DNA of 64,000 nucleotides from Psychrobacter sp. NZS113 (GTDB lineage Bacteria > Pseudomonadota > Gammaproteobacteria > Pseudomonadales > Moraxellaceae), in contig NZ_JADYWL010000002.1 in NCBI RefSeq assembly GCF_015864825.1, positions 466,346 through 530,345 of the forward strand, given 5' to 3'. The position numbers and the translations under genes were made by a program. The notes under the pieces are model-generated. The model was not told where the DNA came from, searched no databases, and saw nothing but the letters and a program-made list of their open reading frames with translations. Positions 35,731 through 47,824 of this stretch are shown here, piece by piece (position 1 is the first letter of the stretch; each line of letters starts with the position of its first letter).

Positions 35731-37422
35731 ATGAGTACTGAGTATCAATTTAAGCCCCACGAACAACCAATGATGGTCGGCTCACCAGCCAATCCTGACC
35801 ATCCCGCACGCCGCAAGTTTTTTTACCTGATCATTGGTATTATTATTGGTGTAACAGCCGGTTTTCAAAACGGCTTGCTAGTAGTCAACTTGACCCAAAT
35901 CCAAGGCGATCTCAGCTTAACGCCTATGGAAGGCGGCTGGATATCGGTTGCCTACAATATGACTAATGCTTGCATCACCGTATTGTTATATAAGATTCGT
36001 CAGCAATTTGGCATGTCATTGTTCAGTAAAATCACCCTGTTTTTTTTGCTACTAGCAACCAGTATGCAATGGTTTGTAAGCAGTGGTCTGGTGACGGCTG
36101 CTGATGGCTTATGGCTTGACCCTTATTACTTAGAGATTATAGCGCGTGGCTTAAGTGGTATGGTGGCCAGTGGCATGACCATATTAGGGTTATTCTATTG
36201 CTTGCAAGGTATGCCAACCGTCAAACGTACTAGCGGTCTAATATTGGGGTTTGGCTTGGTGCAGTTTGGTATTCCATTATCACGAATCATCTCGCCCTAC
36301 CTCACCATCGATGGTCAGCTTGAAAGCTTATTTCTATTTCAATTTGGTTTGGCACTGATTTGTTTTGGACTGATTAACTTGCTAGAGCTACCACCAGGTA
36401 ATACAGAAAAAGTATTTGAAAAACTGGATTTTTTAAGCTTTGGTTTTTTTGCCAGTGGTCTGGCTGCATTGTCTGTCGTTTTAGTACAAGGTAGGGTTTT
36501 ATGGTGGACAACACCCTGGCTCATCTATCCACTAGCTATTGCCATCGTTGGGATTAGCATCGCATTATGGATTGAAACCCATCGTAAAAACCCGATGCTA
36601 CAAGTCCGCTGGATGCGTAGCCGCAATATTATTGCCTTTATGATTACAGGCGCTGTCATGCGAATTTTGCTATCTGAGCAAAGTGTCGGCGCTGCAGGAT
36701 TACTTGCCAACTTAGGCTATGGTAACGATCAGCTAGTTACTTTTTATGCTGTCATATTATCAGCCAGTATATTGGCTTTGGTAATTAGTATTTTTAGCAC
36801 CAATCCGATAGATTTACGCCGACCCGTTATTTTTGCCGTGGCATTGATTGCCGTAGGTTCTTGGATGGACACGAGTGTGTCTATTAATTCAGCACCCTAT
36901 ATGTTTTATATCAGCCAATTTTTGATTGCATTTGCCGCCGTGTATTTTATGGGGCCGCTGGTTTTTGAAGGGTTTTTGCGTGCTATTACTAGTGGTCCTG
37001 CCTATATTATTAGTTTTTCCGTTATTTTTGGTATTTCACAAACGGTTGGCGGATTGGCAGGGGCAGCTGCTATTCAAGCATTTACCACGGTTCGTACGCA
37101 GGTACATTATGCAAATATGGTCAGTTCACTCAACTTTGGTGATCCTGAACTGGTAGCACAAATAGCCACTGCAAGCAGTACTATATCTTCACAAATGACC
37201 GATGTTACTCAAACCAATACTGCAGCTACACTGCAAGTATTACAAGGTATTCAACGTCAAGCCACTGTTTCTGCTTATGGTGATTTGTTTTTTATCATGG
37301 CCATTCTATCAACTGGTGCTACCTTTATTTTACTGCTCAATTATTTTTACTATCGTTATCATAAACGTAACCCATTGGCTAAAGAGCTCGCCGTTATCGC
37401 CAAAATGCGTGAGCAAAAATAA
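35731..37422 (+). CDS. MFS efflux pump, DHA2 family (EmrB-like)
   Basis: 563-residue inner-membrane protein with about fourteen hydrophobic segments, the DHA2 layout. Segments such as NLTQIQGDLSLTPMEGGWIS (52-71) near the end of helix 1-2 and GLILGFGLVQFGIPLSRIIS in helix 5 correspond to the family's proton-coupled antiporter motifs, though in divergent form. It precedes an EmrA-type adaptor gene by 93 bases, so the order is B then A, the reverse of E. coli emrAB. No outer-membrane factor is adjacent. Substrate unknown; it directly follows the electrophile-defence genes but has no copy of their operator. Confidence 0.85.
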   Translation: MSTEYQFKPHEQPMMVGSPANPDHPARRKFFYLIIGIIIGVTAGFQNGLLVVNLTQIQGDLSLTPMEGGWISVAYNMTNACITVLLYKIRQQFGMSLFSKITLFFLLLATSMQWFVSSGLVTAADGLWLDPYYLEIIARGLSGMVASGMTILGLFYCLQGMPTVKRTSGLILGFGLVQFGIPLSRIISPYLTIDGQLESLFLFQFGLALICFGLINLLELPPGNTEKVFEKLDFLSFGFFASGLAALSVVLVQGRVLWWTTPWLIYPLAIAIVGISIALWIETHRKNPMLQVRWMRSRNIIAFMITGAVMRILLSEQSVGAAGLLANLGYGNDQLVTFYAVILSASILALVISIFSTNPIDLRRPVIFAVALIAVGSWMDTSVSINSAPYMFYISQFLIAFAAVYFMGPLVFEGFLRAITSGPAYIISFSVIFGISQTVGGLAGAAAIQAFTTVRTQVHYANMVSSLNFGDPELVAQIATASSTISSQMTDVTQTNTAATLQVLQGIQRQATVSAYGDLFFIMAILSTGATFILLLNYFYYRYHKRNPLAKELAVIAKMREQK

Positions 37423-37515
37423 GATATTTTTTAATACCGCTAAAATATAAACAACACGTTTTTGTACCCATATCAAATTATCTATTATATTGATCTAACC
37501 CTTTAGGAGCGCGTC

Positions 37516-38748
37516 ATGAGCCAAGAAAAACCCAATGACCTTGAACCAAAAACTCAGACGCCAGCCGATAGCTTATCCTCGAACACAGATGATACAGCCC
37601 ATCCTCAAGACAACGAAACCCAAGTTGCAGAAAAGGTAATAGAGAGTGACGCTGATAATGAAACACCCATGCCGCCAACCGAGCCTATTCCTTCCGCTTC
37701 AGGGTGGAATCCTAAGAAAAAAACTTACTTTAACATAGGACTTTTTATTGTCCTTATTCTCATCGGTGTATTGCTGATTCTTTATGCTTGGAAACTGCCG
37801 CCGTTCACTCCGACGGTACAGCAAACCAATAATGCTTTTGTAAAAGGTCAAACAACCATTATCAGCTCACAAGTATCTGGCTACGTGACCGATGTGGCTG
37901 TACAAGACTTTGAAAATGTCAAAGAAGGTGATTTACTGGTTAAAATAGATGACCGTACCTTTCAGCAACAACTCGAACAAGCACAAGCCAATATCGAGGT
38001 GGCTGTCACCAACCGCTCAAGCAATGCGCAAGATACTCAATCTAGCCAAGCACAAATAGACGCCCGTGAAGCAGATTTGTACAGCGCCAAAGTAAGTGTC
38101 AATAGCGCTCAAGAAGATATCAAGCGCTATCAAGGACTTGATGCGATTGGTGCAGTATCGAAAGCGGAAGTGGCGCATACCAAAGCAGAGCTGGCTAAAG
38201 CACAGGCTGCGGTACAGCAAGCAGAAGCCAATCTACAAGCTGCAAAGCAGGCCAGTGAAAAAACCAGTGGTAGCCGCTCGTCACTGGATGCCAATATTCA
38301 AAGTGCAGAAGCTGCCAAAAAACAGGCACAAATTAATTTGAACAATACCATTATCACCTCCCCTGAATCAGGACAGTTGAGCCAAGTCAGTGTGAAATCA
38401 GGACAATACGTTAGTGCTGGTACACAGCTCATGTATATCGTACCAAAAGGCGTGTGGATTATCGCCAATTTTAAAGAAACCCAAATTGCAAATATGACGA
38501 TAGGTGAAGCTGCAACTATTCGAGTTGACGCCCTTGGTGGTACTGAATTCACGGGGCGTATCAATAATATCTCGCCTGCAACGGGCAGTGAATTTAGTGC
38601 CGCAGCGGCAAATCCAACCACTGGCAACTATATCAAAATCGCTCAGCGTATTCCGGTACGTATCGATTTAGATGAAAACCAACCGGAACTGGCCAAACTG
38701 CGCCCTGGTATGTCCGTTTCTGTCGACGTGGATACTGAAGTAAAATAA
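37516..38748 (+). CDS. HlyD/EmrA-type membrane fusion protein
   Basis: Periplasmic adaptor that should link the preceding pump to an outer-membrane channel. 410 residues: an unusually long polar cytoplasmic N-terminus (1-70, Asp/Glu/Pro-rich), one membrane helix (about 74-93), a lipoyl half-motif with ISSQVSGYVTDVAVQD, a coiled-coil hairpin about 150-270 rich in Ala/Gln/Lys, the second lipoyl half (TIITSPESGQLSQVSVKSGQ) and a beta-barrel tail ending GMSVSVDVDTEV. AGGAG precedes the ATG by eight bases. Two-gene operon with the DHA2 pump. Confidence 0.9.
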   Translation: MSQEKPNDLEPKTQTPADSLSSNTDDTAHPQDNETQVAEKVIESDADNETPMPPTEPIPSASGWNPKKKTYFNIGLFIVLILIGVLLILYAWKLPPFTPTVQQTNNAFVKGQTTIISSQVSGYVTDVAVQDFENVKEGDLLVKIDDRTFQQQLEQAQANIEVAVTNRSSNAQDTQSSQAQIDAREADLYSAKVSVNSAQEDIKRYQGLDAIGAVSKAEVAHTKAELAKAQAAVQQAEANLQAAKQASEKTSGSRSSLDANIQSAEAAKKQAQINLNNTIITSPESGQLSQVSVKSGQYVSAGTQLMYIVPKGVWIIANFKETQIANMTIGEAATIRVDALGGTEFTGRINNISPATGSEFSAAAANPTTGNYIKIAQRIPVRIDLDENQPELAKLRPGMSVSVDVDTEVK

Positions 38749-38788
38749 ATTCCCGCATTTACTATTTGGCACCTACTATTCGACACTT

Positions 38789-38854
38789 GCGATAATAAAA
38801 AGCCCCGCTAGCAAATTGTTTATAACAACTGCTAACGGGGCTTTTTATTATCGC
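38789..38854. terminator. Long bidirectional terminator
   Basis: A stem of about 25 bp (38789-38813 with 38830-38854) with core AAAAAGCCCCG/CGGGGCTTTTT, between the convergent emrA-type gene and pdxH. Confidence 0.95.
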
Positions 38855-38862
38855 AACATCAG

Positions 38863-39513
38863 TTATGGTAATAAGCGTTTGGTATTCCAATTATCACCAT
38901 TTTCTTGAGTATATACAATGCGGTCATGCATACGATTGGCACGGCCTTGCCAAAACTCAATCTCGTTGACCATAATCTCATAACCACCCCAAAATACTGG
39001 CGTTGGCACTTGAGTGTCTTCTGGATAATCCGCTTGTAGCTGCTCAAAACTTTGTTCCATTACTTTACGATCAGCAACTTCACCACTCTGTGGCTGGCTC
39101 ACCCATGCGCCAACCTGACTATCATGGGGACGCTTTTGAAAGTATGTCGCAGATTTTTGAGCGTCTATCTTAGCAATGCTGCCGCTAATACGGATTTGTC
39201 GTTCAAGCTCATGCCAAAAAAACAGCACCTCGGCATTTGGATTTTCAGCAATATCTTGCCCTTTAGCGCTTTCATAGTTGGTATAAAAGACAACACCAGT
39301 ATCTGTAATCTCACGCATGAGAACAATACGTACGCTAGGCTTGTTGTCAGCACCGCAAGTAGCAAGGCTCATCGCATAAGGCTCTTGCACTTTCTGCTCT
39401 ATCGCTTCATTCATCCAAGCGTTGAGTAACTCAAATGGTGATATAGGTACTGATTGTTGATCAAGTGCGCCCTTTTCATATGACAGACGTTGATCGGTAA
39501 AATCCATGCTCAT
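38863..39513 (-). CDS. pdxH: Pyridoxamine/pyridoxine 5'-phosphate oxidase
   Basis: FMN enzyme forming pyridoxal phosphate. 216 residues from the ATG at 39513; GAGGA ends six bases before it, whereas the ATG at 39519 would overlap that site. Motifs: SVRIVLMREIT (FMN binding), GVVFYTNYESAKGQDI, ELERQIRISGSI, RPHDSQVGAWVS and the C-terminal EFWQGRANRMHDRI with NWNTKRLLP, the substrate-closing end of the family. Monocistronic, followed upstream by glmM on the same strand 46 bases away, possibly one message. Confidence 0.95.
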   Translation of the reverse strand: MSMDFTDQRLSYEKGALDQQSVPISPFELLNAWMNEAIEQKVQEPYAMSLATCGADNKPSVRIVLMREITDTGVVFYTNYESAKGQDIAENPNAEVLFFWHELERQIRISGSIAKIDAQKSATYFQKRPHDSQVGAWVSQPQSGEVADRKVMEQSFEQLQADYPEDTQVPTPVFWGGYEIMVNEIEFWQGRANRMHDRIVYTQENGDNWNTKRLLP

Positions 39514-39559
39514 GGTCATTCCTCAGTTTAATGTTCTTGCTTCATTATATGAACAACTA

Positions 39560-40930
39560 TCAACCTAATACGGCCTTAATATGATCAGCTAAGTCGTTCG
39601 CTAGCACGTCACATTCTATTTCATCATCTGATTCAACCATCACTCGAATCATAGGCTCAGTTCCTGACTGACGAATCAACAGACGGCCTCTACCTTCTAA
39701 AGTAGCCTGAGCTTTATCAAAAGCGGCAACCAATTCTTCGTGCTCAAAAGGGTTTTGCATTTGCGACAGACGCACATTAACCAGTTTTTGTGGCAGCACT
39801 TCAAACCCTTCAACGAGATCACTGAGCGCGCGCCCACGTGCTTGCATCACAGCCAGTACTTGTAAGCCTGCAATGATAGCGTCGCCAGTACGGCTCTTAT
39901 CCAAGCACAAAATGTGGCCAGATGGCTCACCACCTAATATCCAACCATTCGCTTCAAGCTCATGCATTACGTAGCGATCGCCCACTTTTGCACGCGTAAA
40001 TGCAATGCCGTCTGCTTGCAGTGCTAACTCTAGACCCATATTGCTCATAAGTGTACCAACCACACCTTTGGCCTTAGTCTGACCTTGGGTAGCAAGCACA
40101 TATAAAATGCCATCGCCGTCGACCAGATTACCAGCCTCATCGACCATTACAATACGATCACCATCGCCGTCTAATGCGATACCAACATCTGCCTCATGCT
40201 CAACTACTGCTTTTTGTAAGCCTTCAGGATGGGTAGAACCACAATCAGCATTGATATTGAGGCCATCTGGCGTATTGTTGATGGCAATTACGTTAGCGCC
40301 CAATTCACGCATGACTCTTGGTGCCACACTGTAGCCTGCACCATTGGCACAATCTACAACGACTGTCAGGTGACTCAGATCATACTGATAAGGAAAGCTG
40401 CCTTTACAGAATTCGATATAGCGGCCTTTGGCATCGTTGATTCGATTGTTTTTACCCATTTGAGCCGGATCAAGAATAGGCATAACTAGGTCATTATCAC
40501 TGCCACCGATACTCATAATGACTTTTAACTTATCGTTAATAGCATTTTGCATCTCATCGGTCAGCTTTTTGCCATCCCCTGAAAACAGTTTGATACCGTT
40601 GTCATAATAAGGATTGTGTGATGCCGAAATCACCACGCCCGCATCAGCATTGAAACTACGGGTTAAATGAGCAATAGCTGGCGTTGGCAATGGGCCAAGC
40701 ATATGAACATCGACACCAGCGGCGTTGAATCCTGCTTGCAACGCCCCTTCGATAACGTAGCCTGATAGACGAGTATCCTTACCGATGACCACACTAGGTC
40801 TGCGCATAGGATTGTTATTGTTCTCTATCAATACCTGTCCAGTGACATAACCCAATTTTAAAATAAAATCAGGCGTAATCGGTAATTCACCAAACTTTCC
40901 ACGGATACCATCGGTGCCAAAATAGCTCAT
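39560..40930 (-). CDS. glmM: Phosphoglucosamine mutase
   Basis: Interconverts glucosamine 6- and 1-phosphate for UDP-GlcNAc and thus peptidoglycan and lipid A. 456 residues. The phosphoserine is S104 in [12 protein letters not shown] (99-110); the Mg loop is [13 protein letters not shown]; the sugar loop is GEPSGHI; the phosphate-binding loop near the C-terminus is [16 protein letters not shown]-terminal [12 protein letters not shown] is characteristic. GGAGAG lies upstream of the ATG at good distance. Confidence 0.97.
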   Translation of the reverse strand: MSYFGTDGIRGKFGELPITPDFILKLGYVTGQVLIENNNNPMRRPSVVIGKDTRLSGYVIEGALQAGFNAAGVDVHMLGPLPTPAIAHLTRSFNADAGVVISASHNPYYDNGIKLFSGDGKKLTDEMQNAINDKLKVIMSIGGSDNDLVMPILDPAQMGKNNRINDAKGRYIEFCKGSFPYQYDLSHLTVVVDCANGAGYSVAPRVMRELGANVIAINNTPDGLNINADCGSTHPEGLQKAVVEHEADVGIALDGDGDRIVMVDEAGNLVDGDGILYVLATQGQTKAKGVVGTLMSNMGLELALQADGIAFTRAKVGDRYVMHELEANGWILGGEPSGHILCLDKSRTGDAIIAGLQVLAVMQARGRALSDLVEGFEVLPQKLVNVRLSQMQNPFEHEELVAAFDKAQATLEGRGRLLIRQSGTEPMIRVMVESDDEIECDVLANDLADHIKAVLG

Positions 40931-41023
40931 TATGCATGCTCTCCATATCTAAAAATTAAAGGCCCAACGTATACGCAGGCGATACTACTATTATAATAAT
41001 AATCTGTTTATGCATTTTACAAA

Positions 41024-41063
41024 AAAAACGGCCAACAATAACAAGGTATTGTTGGCCGTTTTT
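41024..41063 (-). terminator. Terminator of guaB
   Basis: AAAAACGGCCAACAAT (41024-41039) with ATTGTTGGCCGTTTTT (41048-41063), a perfect 16-bp stem with poly-T on either strand. Confidence 0.92.
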
Positions 41064-41076
41064 ATCTCAAAGTCAA

Positions 41077-41121
41077 GGCAGCTCTGCAAACCAGCTTTCG
41101 CTAACGTAACACAGAGCTGCC
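41077..41121. other. Second hairpin just behind guaB
   Basis: GGCAGCTCTG (41077-41086) pairs with CAGAGCTGCC (41112-41121), loop 25, between the guaB stop and its terminator. No poly-T; may protect the message end or be a remnant of a repeat. Confidence 0.45.
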
Positions 41122-41130
41122 AAAAACTAT

Positions 41131-42997
<1,867 letters not shown>

Positions 42998-45010
42998 TCA
43001 CTCTTTTGTAGAGGATTGACTATATTGGCTTTCTGTTAAAGTAAAACGCTCTGTCGGTAGATACTTGTTTTGCTGCTCATATAAGTAACCAAGCATCTGC
43101 TCACGTATCTCACAGGCCAGCGTCCACGCTTCTATGGGACCTACCCCTGAAACAGCACCGCGCAATTGAATAGTGTTTTCTGTCACGTCTACGACAAATA
43201 CTTCAGGCTCCGTTTTATTATCCCAAAGCTTGTTGTCTTTAACCATCGAGATAAACTGCTGACGAATAGCGTCAATATCTGCACCATAATCAATATATAA
43301 GAACACAGGACAGGTCTGGTGTACTTCTGTATGTGACCAGTTCTCCACCCTATCAGTGATCAATTCACGCATCGGCACGATTAATCGACGCTCATCCCAT
43401 GTTTTTAGTACCGCGTAAGTGTAACGCAAGTCTTCCACGGTGCTAAAGTTGCCATCCATTATCACACTATCACCAATCCGTACTGGCTGAGTCACTGCCA
43501 CTTGCACCCCTGCGATGATGTTACCCAATATTGGCTGGGCTGCGATACCAATGACCACACCTGCGATACCAGCTGAGGTCAATAAGGTCTTACCAAGGCC
43601 TTCCATATTGGCAAACTCACTAAGTCCTATCCAAAAGCTCCCCAAAATCATAACAAAGATAAAGACACGGCGAAATATCGACACATAAGTACGGCGGCGA
43701 CGTTCCTTATCGAAATGCTCTTCAGCCAGATTCTCAATTTGCATGTCTTGATAACGGTTGGCAAAGAAGTTAATAATGCGAATACCTAGCCACATGGTAC
43801 TGAATACCATTCCAATCCAAATGAGAGGACGGGTCGACGAAGCCACTGCATCTAGATAAGGAAATCCGCCAGAGACTAAAGTAAAAACGAGCGAAAAACT
43901 GATCGTAAAAGTTAAAGGCACCGTCAGCTTACTAACCAAATCCGCGACACCATTGGTGCTGCCAACATTTATGCTATATTTTTCATCATCAACATAATGA
44001 TTGATGATTTTTTCAGTGCCTTTACTGAGTAGCCAGCCCACACCCATGGTTAATAAGAAAAATAGTATGAGCGCTGAAAACTCCCATAGCGCAATCCCAA
44101 ATATTTTTATTTTTAACCAAGTAGGCAAATAACGTTCGAACTCAGCGGGATGATATTGCTCATAGAGATTGTCAATATTGCCAACCGTCTGCGCAGAAAA
44201 TACCCAAACAGGGGCTTCCTCACCTACTCGCACTCGCTGCAAATAAATAGGGACACGGCGCTCTCGATAATCAATGTATCCCAGCTGAAGAGAGCGTCTA
44301 GCAATGCCCATGACACTGCTAGTGTTACCAAGTGGCGGCTCAATCAGACCGTCAGGGCGATCTGGCATATCATCGAATACATAAAGCTCTTTTTCAGATA
44401 ATAAAAAATCCAGTCGCTTTGTCAGATCAAGCGCACTGCCACGTTGGCTTTTCTCATCAATCAAATTCATGTTTAGCGCATAGGCGGCCAAGTCATACTG
44501 CTGCTTCATTACTGCTGACTGAAAAAACTCTAAAGCTGCAAGCGGCGTCTCTAAATTGGGTGGCTCAGATAATGGTGGCAGTCCGGCATTTAGCTTATCG
44601 AGTATGTAGTAGCTTTCATTATACTCTCCTGTCAGTGCTGAATCCCCTTGTAGTCTGCCTGCCTGCTCGACAGCGCTACGCTCAGTCGGGTCAAATATCT
44701 CTTCTACCACACCAGAGAGACCAACACTATCATCTCTCATATCACTGACTTTTTGAGCGGCATATTCAGCAAAATTATCAGGGGTGCTCGATGACTGGGT
44801 ACTATCTTGCTCACTTGCTGCATTAACAGGTACGCAAACAGCACTAATCACAATAATAATGAAAGAAAGCAACAATGACCGCAGGTTATAAAACGTCAGG
44901 TCAGACGTGGTATTAGGATGTTCATTACCATCCATACCGGCATCGACATTAGCAAACATATCAGTAGCTATGCTATGACTGCTAGCAGCTTGAGTTTTGA
45001 GAGTATTCAT
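42998..45010 (-). CDS. MscS-family mechanosensitive channel, large form
   Basis: 670 residues, well above the 286 of E. coli MscS. A polar N-terminus is followed by a hydrophobic segment (about 43-64, FYNLRSLLLSFIIIVISAVC), probably a signal or anchor, and a roughly 250-residue extracytoplasmic domain. Further membrane helices start around residue 300, and the conserved pore and beta domain is LTSAGIAGVVIGIAAQPILG, then NIIAGVQVAVTQPVRIGDSV and MRELITDRVENWSH. The C-terminal alpha/beta domain follows. The pore helix has the Ala/Gly pattern of MscS. Acts as a pressure-release channel; the large periplasmic domain suggests a regulated subtype. Confidence 0.88.
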   Translation of the reverse strand: MNTLKTQAASSHSIATDMFANVDAGMDGNEHPNTTSDLTFYNLRSLLLSFIIIVISAVCVPVNAASEQDSTQSSSTPDNFAEYAAQKVSDMRDDSVGLSGVVEEIFDPTERSAVEQAGRLQGDSALTGEYNESYYILDKLNAGLPPLSEPPNLETPLAALEFFQSAVMKQQYDLAAYALNMNLIDEKSQRGSALDLTKRLDFLLSEKELYVFDDMPDRPDGLIEPPLGNTSSVMGIARRSLQLGYIDYRERRVPIYLQRVRVGEEAPVWVFSAQTVGNIDNLYEQYHPAEFERYLPTWLKIKIFGIALWEFSALILFFLLTMGVGWLLSKGTEKIINHYVDDEKYSINVGSTNGVADLVSKLTVPLTFTISFSLVFTLVSGGFPYLDAVASSTRPLIWIGMVFSTMWLGIRIINFFANRYQDMQIENLAEEHFDKERRRRTYVSIFRRVFIFVMILGSFWIGLSEFANMEGLGKTLLTSAGIAGVVIGIAAQPILGNIIAGVQVAVTQPVRIGDSVIMDGNFSTVEDLRYTYAVLKTWDERRLIVPMRELITDRVENWSHTEVHQTCPVFLYIDYGADIDAIRQQFISMVKDNKLWDNKTEPEVFVVDVTENTIQLRGAVSGVGPIEAWTLACEIREQMLGYLYEQQNKYLPTERFTLTESQYSQSSTKE

Positions 45011-45094
45011 AGATTAACGGCCAGTAGTTTATGTGAGAGTCGCATACAAAGGCTGCCCTTTATGAAGATGATTCTTATATTTTGTTAAGTCTAC

Positions 45095-45120
45095 AAAAAA
45101 AGCCAGCGTAAAGCTGACTT
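45095..45120 (-). terminator. Terminator of cysS
   Basis: Reverse strand: AAGTCAGC pairs with GCTGGCTT (one G-U) and is followed by T6. Confidence 0.75.
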
Positions 45121-45162
45121 AGTTTATGACTATCTGTATGGGTGTTCTGTAACACAATTACT

Positions 45163-46623
45163 TTAAGCGCGGCGCCATGTTGTACCAGCTCGGCTGTCTT
45201 CGAGCTCGATACCAGCCTCTTTTAGTTGCTCACGTATCTCATCGGCACGGGCAAAGTTTTTGTTGGTTTTAGCGTCTGCACGTTCAATAATTAAACCATC
45301 GATAGCCATATCGGTTAAACCGTCATCTGCTTGTTCACCAATCACGGCTTGCAAAAACTGCTGTACTGGCTGCTGTAGAATATTGAGCACTTGCGCCAAT
45401 GCCTTTAATTGCTGAGCTGACTGCCATGCGGTGTCTATCTCTTCAGATTTAATGGCTTTGGTGATGTCACGTGCCAGCCCAAACAAGACACTGATTGCGG
45501 TTGAGCTATTAAAATCATCATTCATCGCTTTGATAAAATCTTGCCCAGCTTCACTACTGTAGGCTTTAGTAGTCAACGCTTCATCAATTATGAGCGTCTC
45601 ACCCTTTAACTGTTCTGCCAATTTTAGAACGTTATAGAGCCTGCTTAGGCTATTATGTGCTTCTTCCAACGCACTATCAGAGAAATTGACTTGGCTGCGA
45701 TAATGGCTCGACAATAAGAAAAATCGCAACGTTTCAGGATGAAAATGGGCGATGACATCACGAATGGTTGAAAAATTATCCAACGACTTAGACATTTTTT
45801 CGCCATCGACATTAATAAAACCAACGTGCATCCAGTTACGCGCATACTCACAACCAGTTGCTGCTTCAGATTGAGCAATCTCGTTTTCGTGGTGTGGAAA
45901 CTGTAAATCATGACCACCGCCATGAATATCAAAGGTATTACCCAAGCACTTAGTCGACATCGCTGAACATTCAATATGCCAACCTGGACGTCCTTGTCCC
46001 CATGGAGATGCCCACTGAGGCTCTTCAGGTTTGGCAGCTTTCCATAATACAAAGTCAAACGGATTGCGCTTATCATTTTCAACATCAACTCGCGAACCTG
46101 CCTGCATATCATCCAGATTACGCTTGGATAACTTACCGTAGTCAGCAAAGCTGTCAACGGCATAATAAACATCACCGTTGTTTCCTGCGTACGCATAATC
46201 ACCTTCGACCAACGTCTCGATCATTTGCTGCATCTCATCGATATGATCTGTTGCCCGCGGCTCGGCGTTAGGTGATAAGCAGCCAAGTTCAGAGAAGTCT
46301 TCATGCATCGCTTTAATAAAACGCTGTGTGAGTGCGCCAATCTCTTCGCCATTCTCAGCTGCACGCGCGATAATTTTGTCATCAATATCTGTAATATTAC
46401 GCACATAATTAACGTCATAGCCCAACTGTGTTAGCCAGCGTACCGCCATATCAAAGCCAATCATCATCCGTGCATGGCCAATGTGACAATAATCGTAAAC
46501 GGTCATACCGCACACATACATGCCTACTTTCCCTGCTTTGAGTGGTACGAACTGGCGTTTACCACCAGTCAGTGAGTCATAAATCGCAAGCTGAGACATC
46601 GCATCGGCAAGAGGTGTGGTCAT
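45163..46623 (-). CDS. cysS: Cysteinyl-tRNA synthetase
   Basis: Class I synthetase, 486 residues. Zinc and ATP motifs: [16 protein letters not shown] with Cys38 and HIGH at 47-50, [10 protein letters not shown] with another zinc Cys, [15 protein letters not shown] with the zinc-side histidines, and KMSKS around residue 278. The C-terminal anticodon-binding part ends [13 protein letters not shown], typical of CysS. A 482-base spacer with a mobile-looking element lies upstream. Confidence 0.97.
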   Translation of the reverse strand: MTTPLADAMSQLAIYDSLTGGKRQFVPLKAGKVGMYVCGMTVYDYCHIGHARMMIGFDMAVRWLTQLGYDVNYVRNITDIDDKIIARAAENGEEIGALTQRFIKAMHEDFSELGCLSPNAEPRATDHIDEMQQMIETLVEGDYAYAGNNGDVYYAVDSFADYGKLSKRNLDDMQAGSRVDVENDKRNPFDFVLWKAAKPEEPQWASPWGQGRPGWHIECSAMSTKCLGNTFDIHGGGHDLQFPHHENEIAQSEAATGCEYARNWMHVGFINVDGEKMSKSLDNFSTIRDVIAHFHPETLRFFLLSSHYRSQVNFSDSALEEAHNSLSRLYNVLKLAEQLKGETLIIDEALTTKAYSSEAGQDFIKAMNDDFNSSTAISVLFGLARDITKAIKSEEIDTAWQSAQQLKALAQVLNILQQPVQQFLQAVIGEQADDGLTDMAIDGLIIERADAKTNKNFARADEIREQLKEAGIELEDSRAGTTWRRA

Positions 46624-47105
46624 GATTAAAAAGCCTTTTAATATAAATAAAATTGATTAGGGCGTATTGAATATTCACAAATAGGCACTGCTGATTAATA
46701 AAACGGTTCCAGACAAGCCGTAAAACGACGGTAATGCTCGTGCCTTAACAAGACTTACAACACAGTATGGAGCCGCTTTAGTATCAGCTCGAAGAGACAT
46801 GACTCTTTTTTGCCATTTCATGGTTAAAAATAGACGCTTAGAATAACTAAACTTACTATTTTTAACGTCGAACTGTCTAAAAAATAGTCTCTGTCAGTGC
46901 CATGGTTGAATGTTCAACATGCCCTAAATAAAAAGTAAAAACATTGCCTGTATTTGGTTAGCAAGCAATACGAACGACAGTCGCCATAAATATAACGACC
47001 GTGATATAAAACTTAACCCATTATCTTAGCGAAAACAGCCATAAAATACTACAATGAGCGCGCAACTAACACTATTCCATCACAAAAATGATTAAGGATT
47101 TAGAT
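46624..47105. other. Divergent spacer cysS / cobalamin adenosyltransferase gene
   Basis: 482 bases, most of it the inverted-repeat element 46657-46927. The remaining 180 bases in front of the adenosyltransferase gene are AT-rich with no recognised riboswitch. Confidence 0.55.
46657..46927. repeat. 271-bp non-coding element with terminal inverted repeats
   Basis: Left end TTAGGGCGTATTGAATATTC, right end (reverse complement) TTAGGGCATGTTGAACATTC; a further GGCACTG block follows on each side at about position 28-34. Outer TTAGGGC is shared with the elements at 12923, 22150 and 24400, but the inner sequence differs, so it is a related but separate subfamily. No coding frame. It starts 34 bases upstream of cysS. 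Confidence 0.7.
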
Positions 47106-47702
47106 ATGGGCAATCGCTTGAGCAAAATATACACACGTACTGGGGATGACGGCAGCACAGGTATGGCAGATGGTAGCCGTCTCAGTAAAGCTGACGACAT
47201 ATTCAACGTCATGGGTGATATTGACGAGCTTAACTCACACATTGGTCTAGTGCGTGCCCAGTTACAACGCAATAAAGGCCAATCTATCGCAAAGGAATTT
47301 TCTGAAGGCTTAATCATTATTCAGCACTTGTTATTCAATATCGGCGGTGAACTGGCTATGCCAGAATATGAAGGTGTCAATGCCACTCATATTGAATGGT
47401 TAGAGCAACAGATCGATGCCATGAATACCACCTTGCCACCGCTAAAGGATTTCATCCTACCGACAGGCTCTGTACTGGTTAGCCAGTTACATGTCGCGCG
47501 TAGTGTGTGTCGCCGCGCTGAGCGTCAAGCTGTGCTATTACGACAGCAGAGTCCAGAAGCCATTCGCCTTACAGCAGTGAGCTTTATCAATCGTTTATCT
47601 GACTGGTTGTTTGTAGCTGCTCGTTTTTGTACCGACCCCAAACAAGTCTCTGAGGTGCTATGGGACAGTCAAGTATTAAAAGATTTCGCTGATAAAAAAT
47701 AG
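47106..47702 (+). CDS. Cob(I)alamin adenosyltransferase, PduO type
   Basis: Adenosylates cob(I)alamin with ATP to make coenzyme B12. 198 residues from the ATG at 47106, which has AAGGA seven bases before it; the ATG at 47088 has none. N-terminal ATP motif IYTRTGDDGSTGMADGSRL (8-26), the acidic DIDELNSHIGLVRAQ and the C-terminal ARSVCRRAERQAV and FINRLSDWLFVAAR blocks are those of PduO/MMAB enzymes. The B12 product could feed methylmalonyl-CoA mutase or another B12 enzyme elsewhere; none is in the window. Confidence 0.93.
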   Translation: MGNRLSKIYTRTGDDGSTGMADGSRLSKADDIFNVMGDIDELNSHIGLVRAQLQRNKGQSIAKEFSEGLIIIQHLLFNIGGELAMPEYEGVNATHIEWLEQQIDAMNTTLPPLKDFILPTGSVLVSQLHVARSVCRRAERQAVLLRQQSPEAIRLTAVSFINRLSDWLFVAARFCTDPKQVSEVLWDSQVLKDFADKK

Positions 47703-47737
47703 CGGTATGTGATTATTAAAATATAAAGAAAAGAAAA

Positions 47738-47771
47738 GAAAAGCCCGCAACCTTATCACTGCGGGCTTTTC
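47738..47771. terminator. Bidirectional terminator
   Basis: GAAAAGCCCGC (47738-47748) with GCGGGCTTTTC (47761-47771) between convergent genes. Confidence 0.9.
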
Positions 47772-47824
47772 TCTGTCTCATCATCTAAGCATTTTTTAAG
47801 CTAGCTGATTGATTAGTAAACAGC

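Noticed and set aside
41077-41121. Riboswitch or attenuator linked to guaB
   Set aside because: The hairpin is behind the gene, not in its leader, and is probably only a 3' end structure.
46928-47105. Cobalamin riboswitch before the adenosyltransferase gene
   Set aside because: No B12-box-like sequence could be recognised in the short leader, and the upstream space is mostly filled by the repeat element.
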